Source: Amyloporia xantha
Lineage: Eukaryota > Basidiomycota > Agaricomycetes > Polyporales > Adustoporiaceae
Reading direction: 5' to 3'
DNA: 64,000 nt
Assembly (NCBI GenBank): GCA_036971615.1
Contig: JAYKKR010000007.1
Span: 1,116,001-1,180,000 of the forward strand
Position 1 is the first letter of the stretch, and the number at the start of each line of letters is the position of its first letter. The translations under genes and the position numbers were made by a program. Below, in pieces: positions 48,507-59,467 of this stretch. The notes under the pieces are model-generated. The model was not told the origin of the DNA. It saw only the letters and a list, made by a program, of their open reading frames with translations, and did not search any database.

Positions 48507-49384
48507 TAATACATCGCACCTTTTGTCCACCGTTCTCCGAAATTGGTATAGCTTCGTTTACTTGCCGTCTCGGCATAGCCTAAAACGGGGGGGGGTGTAT
48601 ATACCCCCCCCAAGTTTCCGGGGTCCTCGGATTTTGAGAGGTCCGTGTCGAAAATTTTGTAAACGCACCCCTCTTGCTTATAAGGTGGAAATACCCAGCG
48701 CTCCTGTTGACAGTTTGATCCTTCTTGTACAGGGTCCGTGGAGCCGTTCGGAAGGCCTCGGTTAGTGCTTGCGATGTCACGAACATGAGGCTATGCAACG
48801 AGCGCGAGCCCAAACAAAAGACATCATTGATTATCTTGGGTAGAAGTCGCAAATCACCGTATTGGATGCTGAGCACTAGGCATCCGGTATCGTAATCGTG
48901 AGCGCAAGCTTCAACGGCCATAACTGAACAAGAAACATTAGAATGTTTGAATTAAAGGACTGCGCACGCGCGCAAGTCCAATGTCTATGCGAGTCCAGAG
49001 TTCGATACTTTCTTTGATAGCTCCAACTACGACATATCGGAGTGTCCATGTCACTAATGTAGCTGAAAATCTGCAACGCCGTCATGAAGGTAAGTAAAGA
49101 CTTGTGCCATAATGTCCGTCCACGCGTAGGTGAGTGTCCGCAATAGTTCAGCACCATATAATACAAATGTCCAGAACATACGAGACTTCGCGGCGTAAAT
49201 AGTCCGTTAAGATGGCACAGAATGCCGCAGCCAAAGTTCATTGAGGTGGTAGTAGACTAAGGATTTAGGTTGAGGCGGCAATAGCTACGGTAACATTTAT
49301 GACAATCCCATGAATTAGGACTCAAAACCAGCTCCATATAGGAGAGATCATTGAATAGTCATTTGAGGGACAAAAAGAATAGAC
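48507..49384. other. intergenic with G9/C9 hairpin
   Basis: No gene is recognised. At 48587-48612 nine G and nine C flank an 8-base spacer (tgtatata), a strong hairpin and possible G-quadruplex. ORFs through this stretch are not supported. Confidence 0.55.
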
Positions 49385-49478
49385 TGACGGAAACGGGATT
49401 CGAACCCGCGCCCTTTCGGACTAGATTTTGTGGTTCCAAACCTGATTCTAGCGCCTTAGACCGCTCGGCCATTCCGCC
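49385..49478 (-). tRNA. tRNA-Leu(CAG), intron-containing
   Basis: On the minus strand the sequence folds as a class II tRNA: acceptor GGCGGAA pairs with TTCCGTC plus discriminator A, the D stem is GCC/GGC, the anticodon stem is CTAGA/TCTAG, and there is an 11-base variable arm and a T arm GCGGGTTCGAATCCCGT. The anticodon CAG (complement of 49442-49444) reads CUG as leucine. The anticodon loop is 21 bases, implying an intron of about 14 nt after position 37, removed by the tRNA splicing endonuclease. It is the only tRNA found in the window. Confidence 0.92.
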
Positions 49479-49583
49479 CATAAGCTCGTTGGCTATCTAG
49501 AATTATATATTGCGTGTGCATAGACCATAAGTGCGGCGCGACTTGTCACATGTGTCACACGCTGACCTGTGTTCCACTGTTCG

Positions 49584-49589
49584 ACGCGT
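49584..49589 (+). promoter_or_regulatory. MluI box before the borealin-like gene
   Basis: ACGCGT 80 bases upstream of the ATG at 49669. It would fit G1/S or cell-cycle control of a chromosomal passenger gene, but a single hexamer is weak evidence. Confidence 0.3.
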
Positions 49590-49668
49590 TAGCATTGCAG
49601 TGCTCGCGTGGAGGCCGACGACTCTTCCAGTCCGTCATTCGTCTTTGACTATCCAGCACGTCGTTTCC

Positions 49669-51162
49669 ATGATCGGCTCACCATCTAAGAGAAAGTACTC
49701 TGCAGAGGAGAAGAAGCAACTTCTTGCTAACTTGGATCTAGAGGGTATGTTTTACCTTTCATTCCATAATTACAGAAAGTACATAACACATTGCACCTGA
49801 TGCACACAGTCGAGCACCGCACTCGCCAGATCGAAGAATGGTTGGCGGACACCCTCGAGAATTTCCGTCGGCACCAGGAGGGCCTTATTCTACGCATGCC
49901 ACGCCTCGTGCGTGATATCACACTCAGGGAATTCGCGAAGTACGATGGGAACGTTCAGGAGTGTGTCAAAGGTCTCAAGCGCGAGTTTCTGGGGTCGGAG
50001 GAGACTGCGATTGATCAGGGCACTAGGAAACGAAAGTGGGTCGCATCGCAGGACACGGGCGAAAAGACCCAAGGCAATGCAGTGGCGGGCCCCAGTTCTT
50101 CAAAGGATGCGGAGTCTTCTAGAGGCACGAAGAGTGGTATGTGGATGTTACCTTGTTGGCATCACCCAGTGCTCACGGTTTGGGCAGCCCGGACAATGAT
50201 TGCCACTCCCAAGAAGAAGGCAGGTCTCTCGAATGGTCCGGGAACTACCCAGAAAGCTCGGTTCAATATACCTAAAACCCCTGGCACAGTAAGCGTCATT
50301 CTCGCTCTCAAATCCTCACCTCCTCATGCCGTCCTTGCAGATGCGCACGATGCAGCGAATTCCATCGGCAGCCATGATGTCCCCCAGCCCCCACAAGGCG
50401 GCCGCTGCCGCCAAATCCCTCTTTCCACGCCCACAGTCTCGACCCGGGTCACCGTCAAAACTTGCCTCGCCGTCAAAACTGCCCCATGCTTACCATCCAT
50501 TACGACCCGTTCGCCCGCCTTCAACATCTATCTTCAATCCCACATTGCCTCCCTCGCAGCCCCGATGGCCGCGTAGGGATGAGAGCATGTTGAGCATTAA
50601 CGGATCGCCGCTCGCAAATCCATACCAACTAGGGCTGAATGGCTACCTCCGGACCGTCGCAGAAGGCGACAACAACGACGCCACGGAGAGCGATGGCAGC
50701 GAGAGTGAACCTGTACGGAATGGTGCGGGTGGCACAGCGCTGAGGAAGAAGAACAGCATCATTATCCGCTCGTCGTCGTCATCACAAACGACGGCACCGC
50801 TGAACGGACTGCATTCCCGGACGAACTCGCAGACGAGTATACTTGGACAGTCGCACGCGTCACACGCTACACATTCCCGTTCAAATTCGCACACGAACGG
50901 TAACGCATTCGTTCCTTTGCGTGCAAATAACCCTTCGGATGCTCCAAATGACCCCAACACACCTAAAAACCCTCTCTTATCACTGTCGGCTCTGGTGTCC
51001 GTGCCGACTAAGGACGGACATGTCCTGGAGTTTGATCCCTGGCGAACGTCACCAGAAGAACTCGATGCTCTGAATGGCATTACAGACAGTGCCAAGAAGC
51101 AAGCCAAGGAGGACATGGCACGACTAATACAAGCTGCAGTTGAGAGATGGAAAATCAGCTGA
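49669..51162 (+). CDS. borealin/Nbl1-like chromosomal passenger complex subunit
   Basis: Four exons in exact phase give 441 aa: 49669-49744, 49810-50136, 50188-50288, 50341-51162. The N-terminal 90 residues match the borealin/Nbl1 domain that bundles with survivin and INCENP: KRKYSAEEKKQLLANLDLE, then VEHRTRQIEEWLADTLENF and a basic amphipathic run LILRMPRLVRDITLREF. The middle is Ser/Pro/Lys-rich with many SP/TP sites (MMSPSPHKA, RPGSPSKLASPSKL), suitable for CDK control. The C-terminus ends in a short conserved helix (ELDALNGITDSAKKQAKEDM). Predicted role: localising Aurora kinase to centromeres and spindle midzone. Yeast Nbl1 is far shorter; the long tail resembles animal borealin in layout. 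Confidence 0.8.
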
Positions 51163-51521
51163 ACGTCTACTTTGATTCTCGCCTATCCCGTTCTGTATCG
51201 TTGCGTTCGTAGCACATCGTCATACTTGCTTTCTGCGTTCTCCGACTGTGATCTTGTACATTCACGCACACCCTATTGTATTGATATTTCGCACACATGC
51301 CAATGAGACCCCAGGAGCTTGTAGATATGATTTTCCTCGGTCAGTCGGAGACAACTCTTACACGTCAAGGACCGTAATCATTCTGCCAATACCTCCAAAC
51401 GGGCAGCTCTGCAGATATTCTCTCCCCGATCACGAAGCTTCACAAGCAACGAGTTGCCAACACGAAGTCTGAATGAGGCGAGAGCCGGTGAGCGGTGCAT
51501 CAGTATAAGAATGTAGTCAGC
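51163..51521. other. convergent 3' intergenic region
   Basis: 3' UTRs of the borealin-like gene and POP1; nothing else is seen. Confidence 0.6.
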
Positions 51522-54500
51522 CTACCTATCAGCCTGTTTGCGAAGCTCGAATAGTCGGCTTACAGGGATAGCACCGATGGCTTGTCCCATTCCACGGGAG
51601 AGTGAGTAGTGCCCTGTCGTCACGTACCCAATTATGTGTTCTGACGCTGGCACCAACTTCGAAAGCTGAGTACCAAGGATGTAGAAACATCAACATTAGT
51701 AAGGCGCGAGGACAACCTGTGCGCACCTCAGTGTCACTGGCTTCTTCCGGTAGCAGTAGAGGCACGCTTTGCTTTGTGACCTTCTCTGCCTCGTACCACC
51801 TTTTCGCCTCCTCATCGTCGATACTGTACATCAATGCCAAGTCTCCCGGATTTCCTCGACCACATGGTATAATCTTGACTCTGACGAGTGCCCCATTCCA
51901 CAATTCGTCAGCTCGTACGTCCTTATTCAACGGATCCTGCCCTCGCTTGACGCGCAGCTGGTTCACGCGGTCCAATAATCCCGCAGCCGGGTTGAACATC
52001 GACGCCAGATCTTGCAGAGTCGAAGGCACGTCTGTGCCCCGAAGAAGCCAAGGGCGGGCCTTTTTTCGGTCTTCTCAGCGGCTTCGGCAGCAGCAAGGGG
52101 TGCATCTTCCCTTTGGGCGCCGATAAACTCGGCCTCCGGTACTGACGGTTCCGCTAGACCTAGGACAACATCCCAATCGGGTTTCCACGGACTTCTGGTG
52201 CCCAATTTTTCGAAATTCGTCCGCTTGGCAGGCGGCTTCCTTTCCCACTGGCTTTCTTCCCGTTCCTCTCTATCATCTGCATAGTCAGCATATGCATCTG
52301 TGAAGGGATAGTCGCGAGGGAAATATGCGCAGCCGCCTTCAAAGGCTTGTGTCTGGCGCTCCCGTTGGCCCCCAATGCGGGTACCGGTATGGATCAAGGA
52401 CGATAGGAACGGCATTGCCCACCCGGACGGAATAATGAGTGTCCACCCGTGCAATGTAGGCGAATTCCCCGTGTGGGTGGAAGATAGTGAAGAGATCGGG
52501 GAAGAGCTCTCAATGGAACGCTGAATAAGGAGGACAGGGATCCTGTCATCCTTATGAATGGCCTGCAACTTCGTCCCAGGAACCAAATTCTTCAGAAAGG
52601 ATGATGTCTGAGAATGCGAATAATGTAATTATGCGTGAATGACTCACATTTGCTTTCCGCTGGTCAATGTCCTTTTTCTTGAAGCGCGGCTTTGACAGCT
52701 GAGTCCGTATCTGATCTTCCCAGATCTCGCTTTGCGCAAGAGCTGCAGAGGGGAACACATTCAGTAACGAAGATGAGGGCGCTTCCGATTCGTAATCTGG
52801 CTTCGCATTCTTAGGTGGAAAGCTTCAGCATCGAAGCCACCAAGAAACATTTGGATTTAGAATTGGCATGCTCCCATTAGATTAACGGTGCTATACCTTA
52901 ATCGGGGGTCATTGACTGTGAAGCCTATAATCATCCCTCGTGGTAGTGATCCCGTAGTCTGTAGATGGTCCAAGGAAGCCCAGAACTGCAACACGTAGTG
53001 AGTAAATGTGACTTGTCCAGAGCATCAAATCATTGACCTGATTGAATTGTGTTCGTTGCGCATGCTTCACCGGCTGCAGCGCACCTTTGATGACTTGACT
53101 TGATTTCGGACCGGTGATCTCAAAAACATTGACTTTCTCCCGCATGTCCCCAATCTCCACTTCAGCCTCTGGCCGATCAGGAAGTTGACCGATTGCCTTG
53201 AGAGCGTACGATGCGGCTGTTCGCAACGCGGTATGCACCTGAGTCACGACGGCTGGGTGGACATGTATCCAAACGGTCCTAGTCGGTGGCCACTGAGTGT
53301 CCTCTTGGGCTCGTTCGGATGCGTTGCCCTTGCCTTTGCGCTTCTTGCGCTTCTGAGACGATTTCTTCGAGGTCACCTCATCGACAGCCGATCTAGAAGT
53401 GGACATTTGCTGCTCTGGACCATCAAATGCACATGTGGGGCGCCAGATGACTGTAGCGGGGCCGATCAAATCGAATGGGTACGATCCATACTTGTATATG
53501 TGCGTCTCGCAGGCTCGCGCACCTGTCGAGAATCTAAACGCTGATCTGAGCGTCAAGCAACCCAGTGGGTGCCACGAGGGACACTCACCTTTTTGCCCCA
53601 GCACTGGGGCCTTGAAAGTCACAGCAGCTGTCTAGGATTGAGCGAAGGATATCCTCCGGACCTTTCAGCTCTATGAGCGCCAAATAAGACGCATCATGGA
53701 GAATTGACCCATGGACTGAAGCTCGATGGGATGGTCGAAATGATTTCTCGGTAGGCTCAACAGCCTGCGCGACGTCCGGGTGAGATACATCAAAAAGGCT
53801 CGACGCTTCGATCTCACCAATCGGTAACCCCACATATTTTCCATTTTCATCCGCTTTGCATGCCATATGTGTGTTTCCAGCCAAGTCTTGTCACCTAGAG
53901 AACGTAGCGAATGGTGAAGGTTAGCTCGATTGATAGGCAAGGGACGCTTACGTTGTCGTTTCAACAACTGCTCAGTGCGTTTTTCACGTTTGGCTTTCCC
54001 TCGCTTAGGCATGGAGCGTCCTAAAGCTTTTCGACGCATGGGGTCCATCTGGAGCTAGACATAAGACAAGGCACTTTATTATAGACTCACAATCATACCT
54101 CAGCACGAGCTTTATCTCGTAGTCGCAGTGGCACTCTACGGACATCGTGACTGGCAGCCCTGCGACGCAGATGGCGTGGTAATTGCTGCCAAGCTCTTTG
54201 AGTTGCATTTGAACTGCACATTGACCAGCATATCAAATCAGGCAATGGGCTAATGTTGTCGTCAGCACTTACCTTGCACTCTTCATGGCGTCGTGCATAG
54301 CATTAATCTCAAAGGCACGAGCCTATGAACGAGGACATTGCATGAGCACATCGCCTACAAATAACATTTGCACTGGCCTACCTCCGCGAACCGCTCCACG
54401 TCCAATGAGCCTGGTAAGCCTTGCATGCCTACCCACGGCATCGCAATCAGTAATTCTTCGCGGACGCTTGGACAACTGTCTTACTATCGAATCGCACGGA

Positions 54501-54647
54501 CTTGGACGGTCCTGCGACTGCATGTCCACCAGGAGCACCAGACTGCACGGCTATGGTACGCGCGATCGCCGTCTTCTGCTTCTTCCTCTCTCTTGCACTG
54601 GGCTGGTCCGAGGCTGTATCCCCATCGCCTTTGCGTTTTGGTGGCAT
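51522..54647 (-). CDS. POP1: ribonuclease P / MRP protein subunit Pop1
   Basis: Largest protein of RNase P and MRP, needed for tRNA 5' maturation and pre-rRNA cleavage in the nucleolus. More than ten exons from ATG 54647. Landmarks: basic N-terminus (MPPKRKGDGD), LPGSLDVERFAEARAFEI, RAWQQLPRHLRRRAASHDV, LRDKARAEMDPMRRKALGR, the Pop1 box TWLETHIWHAKRMKMENMWG, SVHGSILHDASYLALIEL, THIYKYGSYPFDLIGPATV, then GMIIGFTVNDPRLS, the POPLD-type region VPGTKLQAIHKDD and HGWTLIIPSGWAMPFLSSL, and a C-terminal RPWLLRGTDVP followed by GYVTTGHYSLSRGMG. In the next-to-last exon AEKTEK and ARPWLLRGTDVP are in different frames; one A is missing from the A6 run (T6 on plus, 52061-52066). Every other junction that I checked closes. 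Confidence 0.93.
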
Positions 54648-55324
54648 GTATAAATGACAGATAATAGCAGCGTCCCAGAATTTAAACTACTCTGTATGCG
54701 GTTCAGAATCGGGAGTATATACCAGAGTAGTAATAGTAACTCTCACCTCAGTGTTACTGCCGATCGCGGTGTTTTCTATAAATGGTAAGGGTCCGCGGTG
54801 GGCAGGAATTTTGCCGGGCGCGCGAAGAGGGCCCACCATTCGCGCGCCCTCCCCTCCCTCGCTGCGCTCGGGGGGTCCCCCGAACCGGGCGCGCTCAGGT
54901 GGGCACGCTAAAGCCTCGTTCGCGCATTTAACGAGATAGGGTGTATAATTGGGACAGGCCGGCTTCATACAAGGCTTTCCAAGTGACTGCCGTGACTTTC
55001 TGGGATGCCTTCGCTGTGGCCGGACTGATTGCCTCATATAGTAAGGTCCCTGTGCGCATGGTCCACATCTGCCGAATAAGAGCGCTGAATAGTAACAGTG
55101 GATGTCACATGATGTTCACGCGCACTATTCTAGGATACAGCATAGAGTACCACCCTCGGATGGGCCCCCAACTCCTGAAGTGCGGATGGGCAGGAGCCTG
55201 ACTCTGTATGTGGCTCAGAATCGGGAAGGTGATCGCGAACGGTGGTGGCACGCGACTTCCATTTATGGACGACGTGTCTCTCGGCGTCCATCGGGACGTC
55301 CGCGTCCACAACGCTTGTGCAACC
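54648..55324. other. divergent promoter, GC-rich with direct repeat
   Basis: Contains a GC-rich block (54790-54910). Two 26-base direct repeats (54689-54714 and 55201-55226, two mismatches) bracket it. No gene is seen. Confidence 0.55.
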
Positions 55325-56070
55325 ATGTCCTCCCTGCTTAGAGTCGGACTCCCGCCGTTTCGTCCGGCCTCGTCCCAAGTCGTGAGGCGATGTATCTCGA
55401 GCACACCGGCTGTCCGTGATGAAGCAGCGACTCCTAACTTGGGAACCGTGCCACCACCTAAGAAACCTGTCGGTGCTTTCCGAGGCGGGTGCGTCGACTT
55501 CACGGCTCGAGTACCTCACGTCCGTGTTCATAGGGTGATCGTGGCAACAGAGTTGTAGGCTTTCTCTTTGGTTTCTCCCTGGCGTCTTCGCTAGCTGCGT
55601 ACCATCTTCTGGAGGAATACAAGCTGGCTTCCGCAGCATTGCAGGCCAGTGTTGAGGAGTTACAGCTGAGCACGGAGAAGGTGTGTAGCCTTCTGACCTT
55701 TACTGACAGATCATTCCAAGCCTCATTCGTGTAGGTCTCCGCGCATGTTAGGCGGATAGAGGCGGTAGAGAAAGACTTAAAGGCGCTAAGCGACACGTCG
55801 TCATCGAAAGAAGACATCTCGAGGGTCAGGGCGGAGATGAAGAAGTTGTACGATGGGCTGCATGTTGGTATGTGTGGAATTTTGCCTACATGTTATGTTC
55901 CCTGACCCGAACCTCGTGGCTACAGAATTCCTCGACCTCAGGTCGCATGTATGGGGGATTCGTGAGTGTCTACATAGATCCTAGTCGCAACTATACTCAT
56001 AGATGAATGTTTAGAGCAAGACGTGCATGCGCTGTCTAAAAAGGAGTCCAGCTCTGTTCGGATTGTTTAG
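55325..56070 (+). CDS. small mitochondrial membrane protein with coiled coil
   Basis: Five exons in exact phase give 172 aa: 55325-55488, 55551-55680, 55735-55867, 55926-55961, 56015-56070. The N-terminus (MSSLLRVGLPPFRPASS then VVRRCISSTPAV) is Arg/Ser-rich without acids, typical of a mitochondrial presequence. A hydrophobic helix follows (VVGFLFGFSLASSLAAYHLL at about residues 55-75). The rest is a heptad-rich coiled coil (EEYKLASAALQASVEELQLS to VRAEMKKLYDGLH). Such presequence/one-TM/coiled-coil proteins sit in the inner membrane. I do not recognise a named orthologue, and the function is unknown. Confidence 0.75.
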
Positions 56071-56407
56071 CATAATATATCATTCGTTGCTACCTGAACA
56101 TCCTGTTCGACGCGCTTCTAATCAAGAATACAGTACTGACCTATCATTTGCATCACCAGAGTCGATAATCGAAGACACTTGAAGTTGAGCATCCATGGAT
56201 TGTCGTCATTGCATGGTTCATTGCAGTCTCGCATCCACATTTTCATTGATACGAAATAGCGATGACGCAAAAGGATCTATACGACCCCGTACGATCTGAT
56301 GTTTTTAAAATATTGGCCTTAGGGTATAATAGCAGGCAAATTGTCCCAAAGCAAATATCTGCGTCTCGTGTGGTTAATAACGCTGTAGGCAAGATCACCT
56401 ACGATCA
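56071..56407. other. convergent 3' intergenic region
   Basis: 3' regions of the coiled-coil gene and the PIG-U gene; A/T-rich, no gene. Confidence 0.6.
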
Positions 56408-58041
56408 TCATTCCTGGGAAACTTCATAGTCGACCTTCAAGTCTCCGACTGCAACCCGCAAACCCGCCCATATAGAGTCATACAGTGCGGCTCCATTAGC
56501 CATGCCAAACACTAACGTAGATGCGTAGAAGAAGTTCGCGTTTCCTGTGCCTTGTACGAGCCAAAGATGGTGGAACAATGGCAATAGGAGGGATGCATGA
56601 AGATGCAGAAGTGCCGTGACGATGGGATGGTGCAGGTCTGGGCGAGTTATAATCAATATCCTATTGCTTATGTGAGAATATGGTGCTCACAACTGAATGT
56701 CTCGGGAAAGAGCGAGAGCATGCTGAGGAAGAGACCTGGGTCTGACAATGTAGGATACGCTTTGAATGTGGCGAATACCCCCAGGATGACGTAGCACGCA
56801 TATAACGCATCGTGCCTGATGCCCAAGTAATTAGCCATCCCCACAAATAGCCCATGACGTTAAGCTCACTGGAATTTGAGGCAGATGGGCACAACATAAA
56901 TGAGGAGATGGACCTATGAGAAGACATCAGTACATGATACAGGCGCCGAGGCTGTCGTGACATACCGAGAACACCATCAAGAAGAAGGGCCTGAAGTGGT
57001 CAAACATCTCGGTGAAGAAATACCACCAAAGCCCCGGATTAGGCGTGAGGTCGGGTAACAAAAGTCTGGATAGCTCTTCAGAATACAGTCAATAGCTCAG
57101 GAGTAACAGACGTACGGGGCTACCCAGCTTTGCACTACCCATGACTGGTTCCCACATACGAGGGTCGCAGACAGGAATAAGACCAGACAATACCCAACGA
57201 ACTCGGCCAAAAGAGGTATGGCCTTTCGTATGTCTGCATCAAACTGCTTCGGCGAGGCGAGGCGTGATGTAGGACCAGATATCGTCAGGAGAAGTATGGG
57301 AAGAAGGATGAGAATGGAAGGAAGTGATATTTGAACGAGTAACGCGAGCGTTAGTAGTGATGCCGATGGCTGGCCTGTGCTCATGATTTCACCGACGCGA
57401 AAAACACGCTAATGCAAGGCGCACCTTTACATGCCAACATGAGTGACAACAGATGCAGCGTGTTCTCGAACGTGGACGTGCTCAATGCTAGCGACGGAAG
57501 CCACAAGTAAGGGTTGAGCAGATATCTGACAGTTCAACGTTAGCAAGCCTGAAGCCCGAGTATGATGACCTGGTCGCACAAAGTAGCTATCAGCCCGTCT
57601 CTGGGGTCTTGAAGGACGCCCTTCCGCCGTCTCCAAATTTGTACCAGAGCCCACGCACCGATAGCATCGCTAGCGGTCCAAAGAAATGGTGATGTGAACC
57701 GTGAAAGAGGAAGAACTGTCGAGAACAATGAGAGAAGTAGAGGAGACTAGGAGGAAGGTCAGATATTATCCGCGAAAGACCAGCGAACGACATACGTGTC
57801 GAAAAGAACCGCCAGAATATGGGTCAAATTCGTGTTGGAAAAGGTATATTCCCTCCTTTACTGCATCATGTAAAGGGTAAGCACCTCCAGGCGAAACTCA
57901 TGAACCACGACCCGCACACCGTGAATGAGATGTCAATGGAGACGACAGTAGGTGACCATTTTGAAGAGCATCAGACAATGGAGAATATGCAAGTAGGAGT
58001 CTGCCTACGACCAGAGCTGGGAAGATCACGCTGAAGTCCAT
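56408..58041 (-). CDS. PIGU: GPI transamidase subunit PIG-U
   Basis: A multi-pass ER membrane subunit of the GPI transamidase that attaches GPI anchors (yeast Gab1). The first exons close in phase: 57918-58041, 57796-57860, then from about 57745. Landmarks: [113 protein letters not shown], the signature [49 protein letters not shown] and the C-terminal [20 protein letters not shown]. One junction near 56661-56690 does not resolve: the only in-frame solution needs a 30-nt intron, too short to be normal. Divergent from the cyclin gene with only 72 bases between the start codons. Confidence 0.9.
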
Positions 58042-58113
58042 TCAAGTCTGAGTCGCGTACGGTGTGCAGGCGCGGCGCGATCGAGTATTTACATAACGAG
58101 TTTGATCACGACC

Positions 58114-59467
58114 ATGGACGCACACCACGCCGGCCTGCAAGACATATCTTCACAAAATTCGGCTTCTCATATAAAACATCACCTCCCATATTTTACCCCC
58201 GCAGAGGTTGACCAGCTTTCAGATAAACAACGAGGAAAGCTATCTGTAACTCAGGAGGAAAGGATTAGGCAGCAGGCATGTGGGTTCATAGAAGCCGTGG
58301 GGGCCAAGATCGGGTTGTATGTCGTCCTTTCCTCTTGCACCCTCTCACTCTGTTACTGAGGTAAGCGAATCTGGAGCCCGAGGAAGACAATCGCTACGGC
58401 TCAGAACCTATACCACCGCTTTCACCTCTTCTTCCCTCGGAAAGACTTCAGCTATCATGTGAGTTCGGGTTACGCTTCAGCTGAAGGCCTCTTGGTGACT
58501 GATGTTACTATAGGATGTCAGCCTTGCGTCATTGTATGTGTCCTCTAAAATGCATGATACGCTCAAGAAGCCGCGAGAGATCCTAATGATCGCCTACGCT
58601 GTCCGCTTTCCCGAGCTTGCAGCCAAATCTAAATCTATTGCGGGGGAGATTGATATGGATCCAGCAGTACGTACAACACGTCGTGCGCCGCTGAGTACAA
58701 GGAATGAACTATTGCCTGCGACAGACCGTCGAACATGATCGGCAGCGACTATTAGCTGTTGAGAGGTTGTTGCTGGAAACAGTCAGTTTCAACTTTACTT
58801 CACGCATGCCGTTTCCGTATGTCATCAAGGTCGGAAGAGTGTTTAAAGGTATTTACTGGGTCTTCACCGACTTCTAGACATAACTAAAGCAATCCTTAGC
58901 TACGAGAAAACTGACAAAGTTAGCTTGGCGTCTGGCCATAGACAGGTATGTACTGTACCTCAGATGACCTATGTTCTTATTTTCTGACTTACATTCCAGC
59001 TATCGGAGTCTAGTCAATCTCCAATTCCCGCCTCATGTCGTTGCGTTAGGCTGCCTGTATTTAGCTGCCTTGTTGTCTTCATTCGAGCAAGGGACGTCTC
59101 AGGAGCATCCTGGCTATAACAGTAGCCATCAGATTGCCGCCACATTGGGCAAACCCGGGAAGTGGGAGGATCAATTCCAGACCCAAATACAGGACCTGGA
59201 AGGTGCGCGTATAACGCTTCAACAGACTTTACACAGTATCTCATATTGATTGCCTCCTTGCGACGCCCAGAAGTCGCCTACGCGGTAATCGATATTCTCA
59301 TAGCGGCATCACAGAATCCGCTGGCTAATACGTCGCCGACGACTCCTTCCTCCCCATCTCCCCATTTGAGTCGTAATCAACATTCGCATTCCGCGTTCAA
59401 CTCTCAGCCACCGCCATTGCCGTACAAGACAGACCAGTTAATCCGCCTTGAAGATCGTGATGCGTGA
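58114..59467 (+). CDS. CTK2: cyclin of the CTD-kinase (Ctk2/cyclin K-like) type
   Basis: Probable cyclin partner of a CDK that phosphorylates the RNA polymerase II C-terminal domain. The first exon is 58114-58316 and the coding end is 59467. The cyclin box reads YFTPAEVDQLSDKQRGKLSV, RIRQQACGFIEAVGAKIGFP, RKTIATAQNLYHRFHLFFP, then DVSLASLYVSSKMHDTLKKP and REILMIAYAVRFPELA, followed by a second fold (HDRQRLLAVERLLLETVSFNF, VNLQFPPHVVALGCLYLAAL). The C-terminal part changes frame at about 59199-59205: QIQDLEG continues as AYNASTDFTQYLILIASLRR only if one G is added. A 23-nt intron would also fix the frame but is too short to be spliced. The tail is Ser/Pro/Gln-rich. The choice of Ctk2 over other transcriptional cyclins is tentative. 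Confidence 0.82.

Noticed and set aside
48523..48765. ORF running through the G9/C9 hairpin
   Set aside because: Low-complexity artefact with no start context, domain or splice support.
56661..56690. 30-nt intron in PIG-U
   Set aside because: The only in-frame solution found, but too short for fungal splicing; junction left unresolved.
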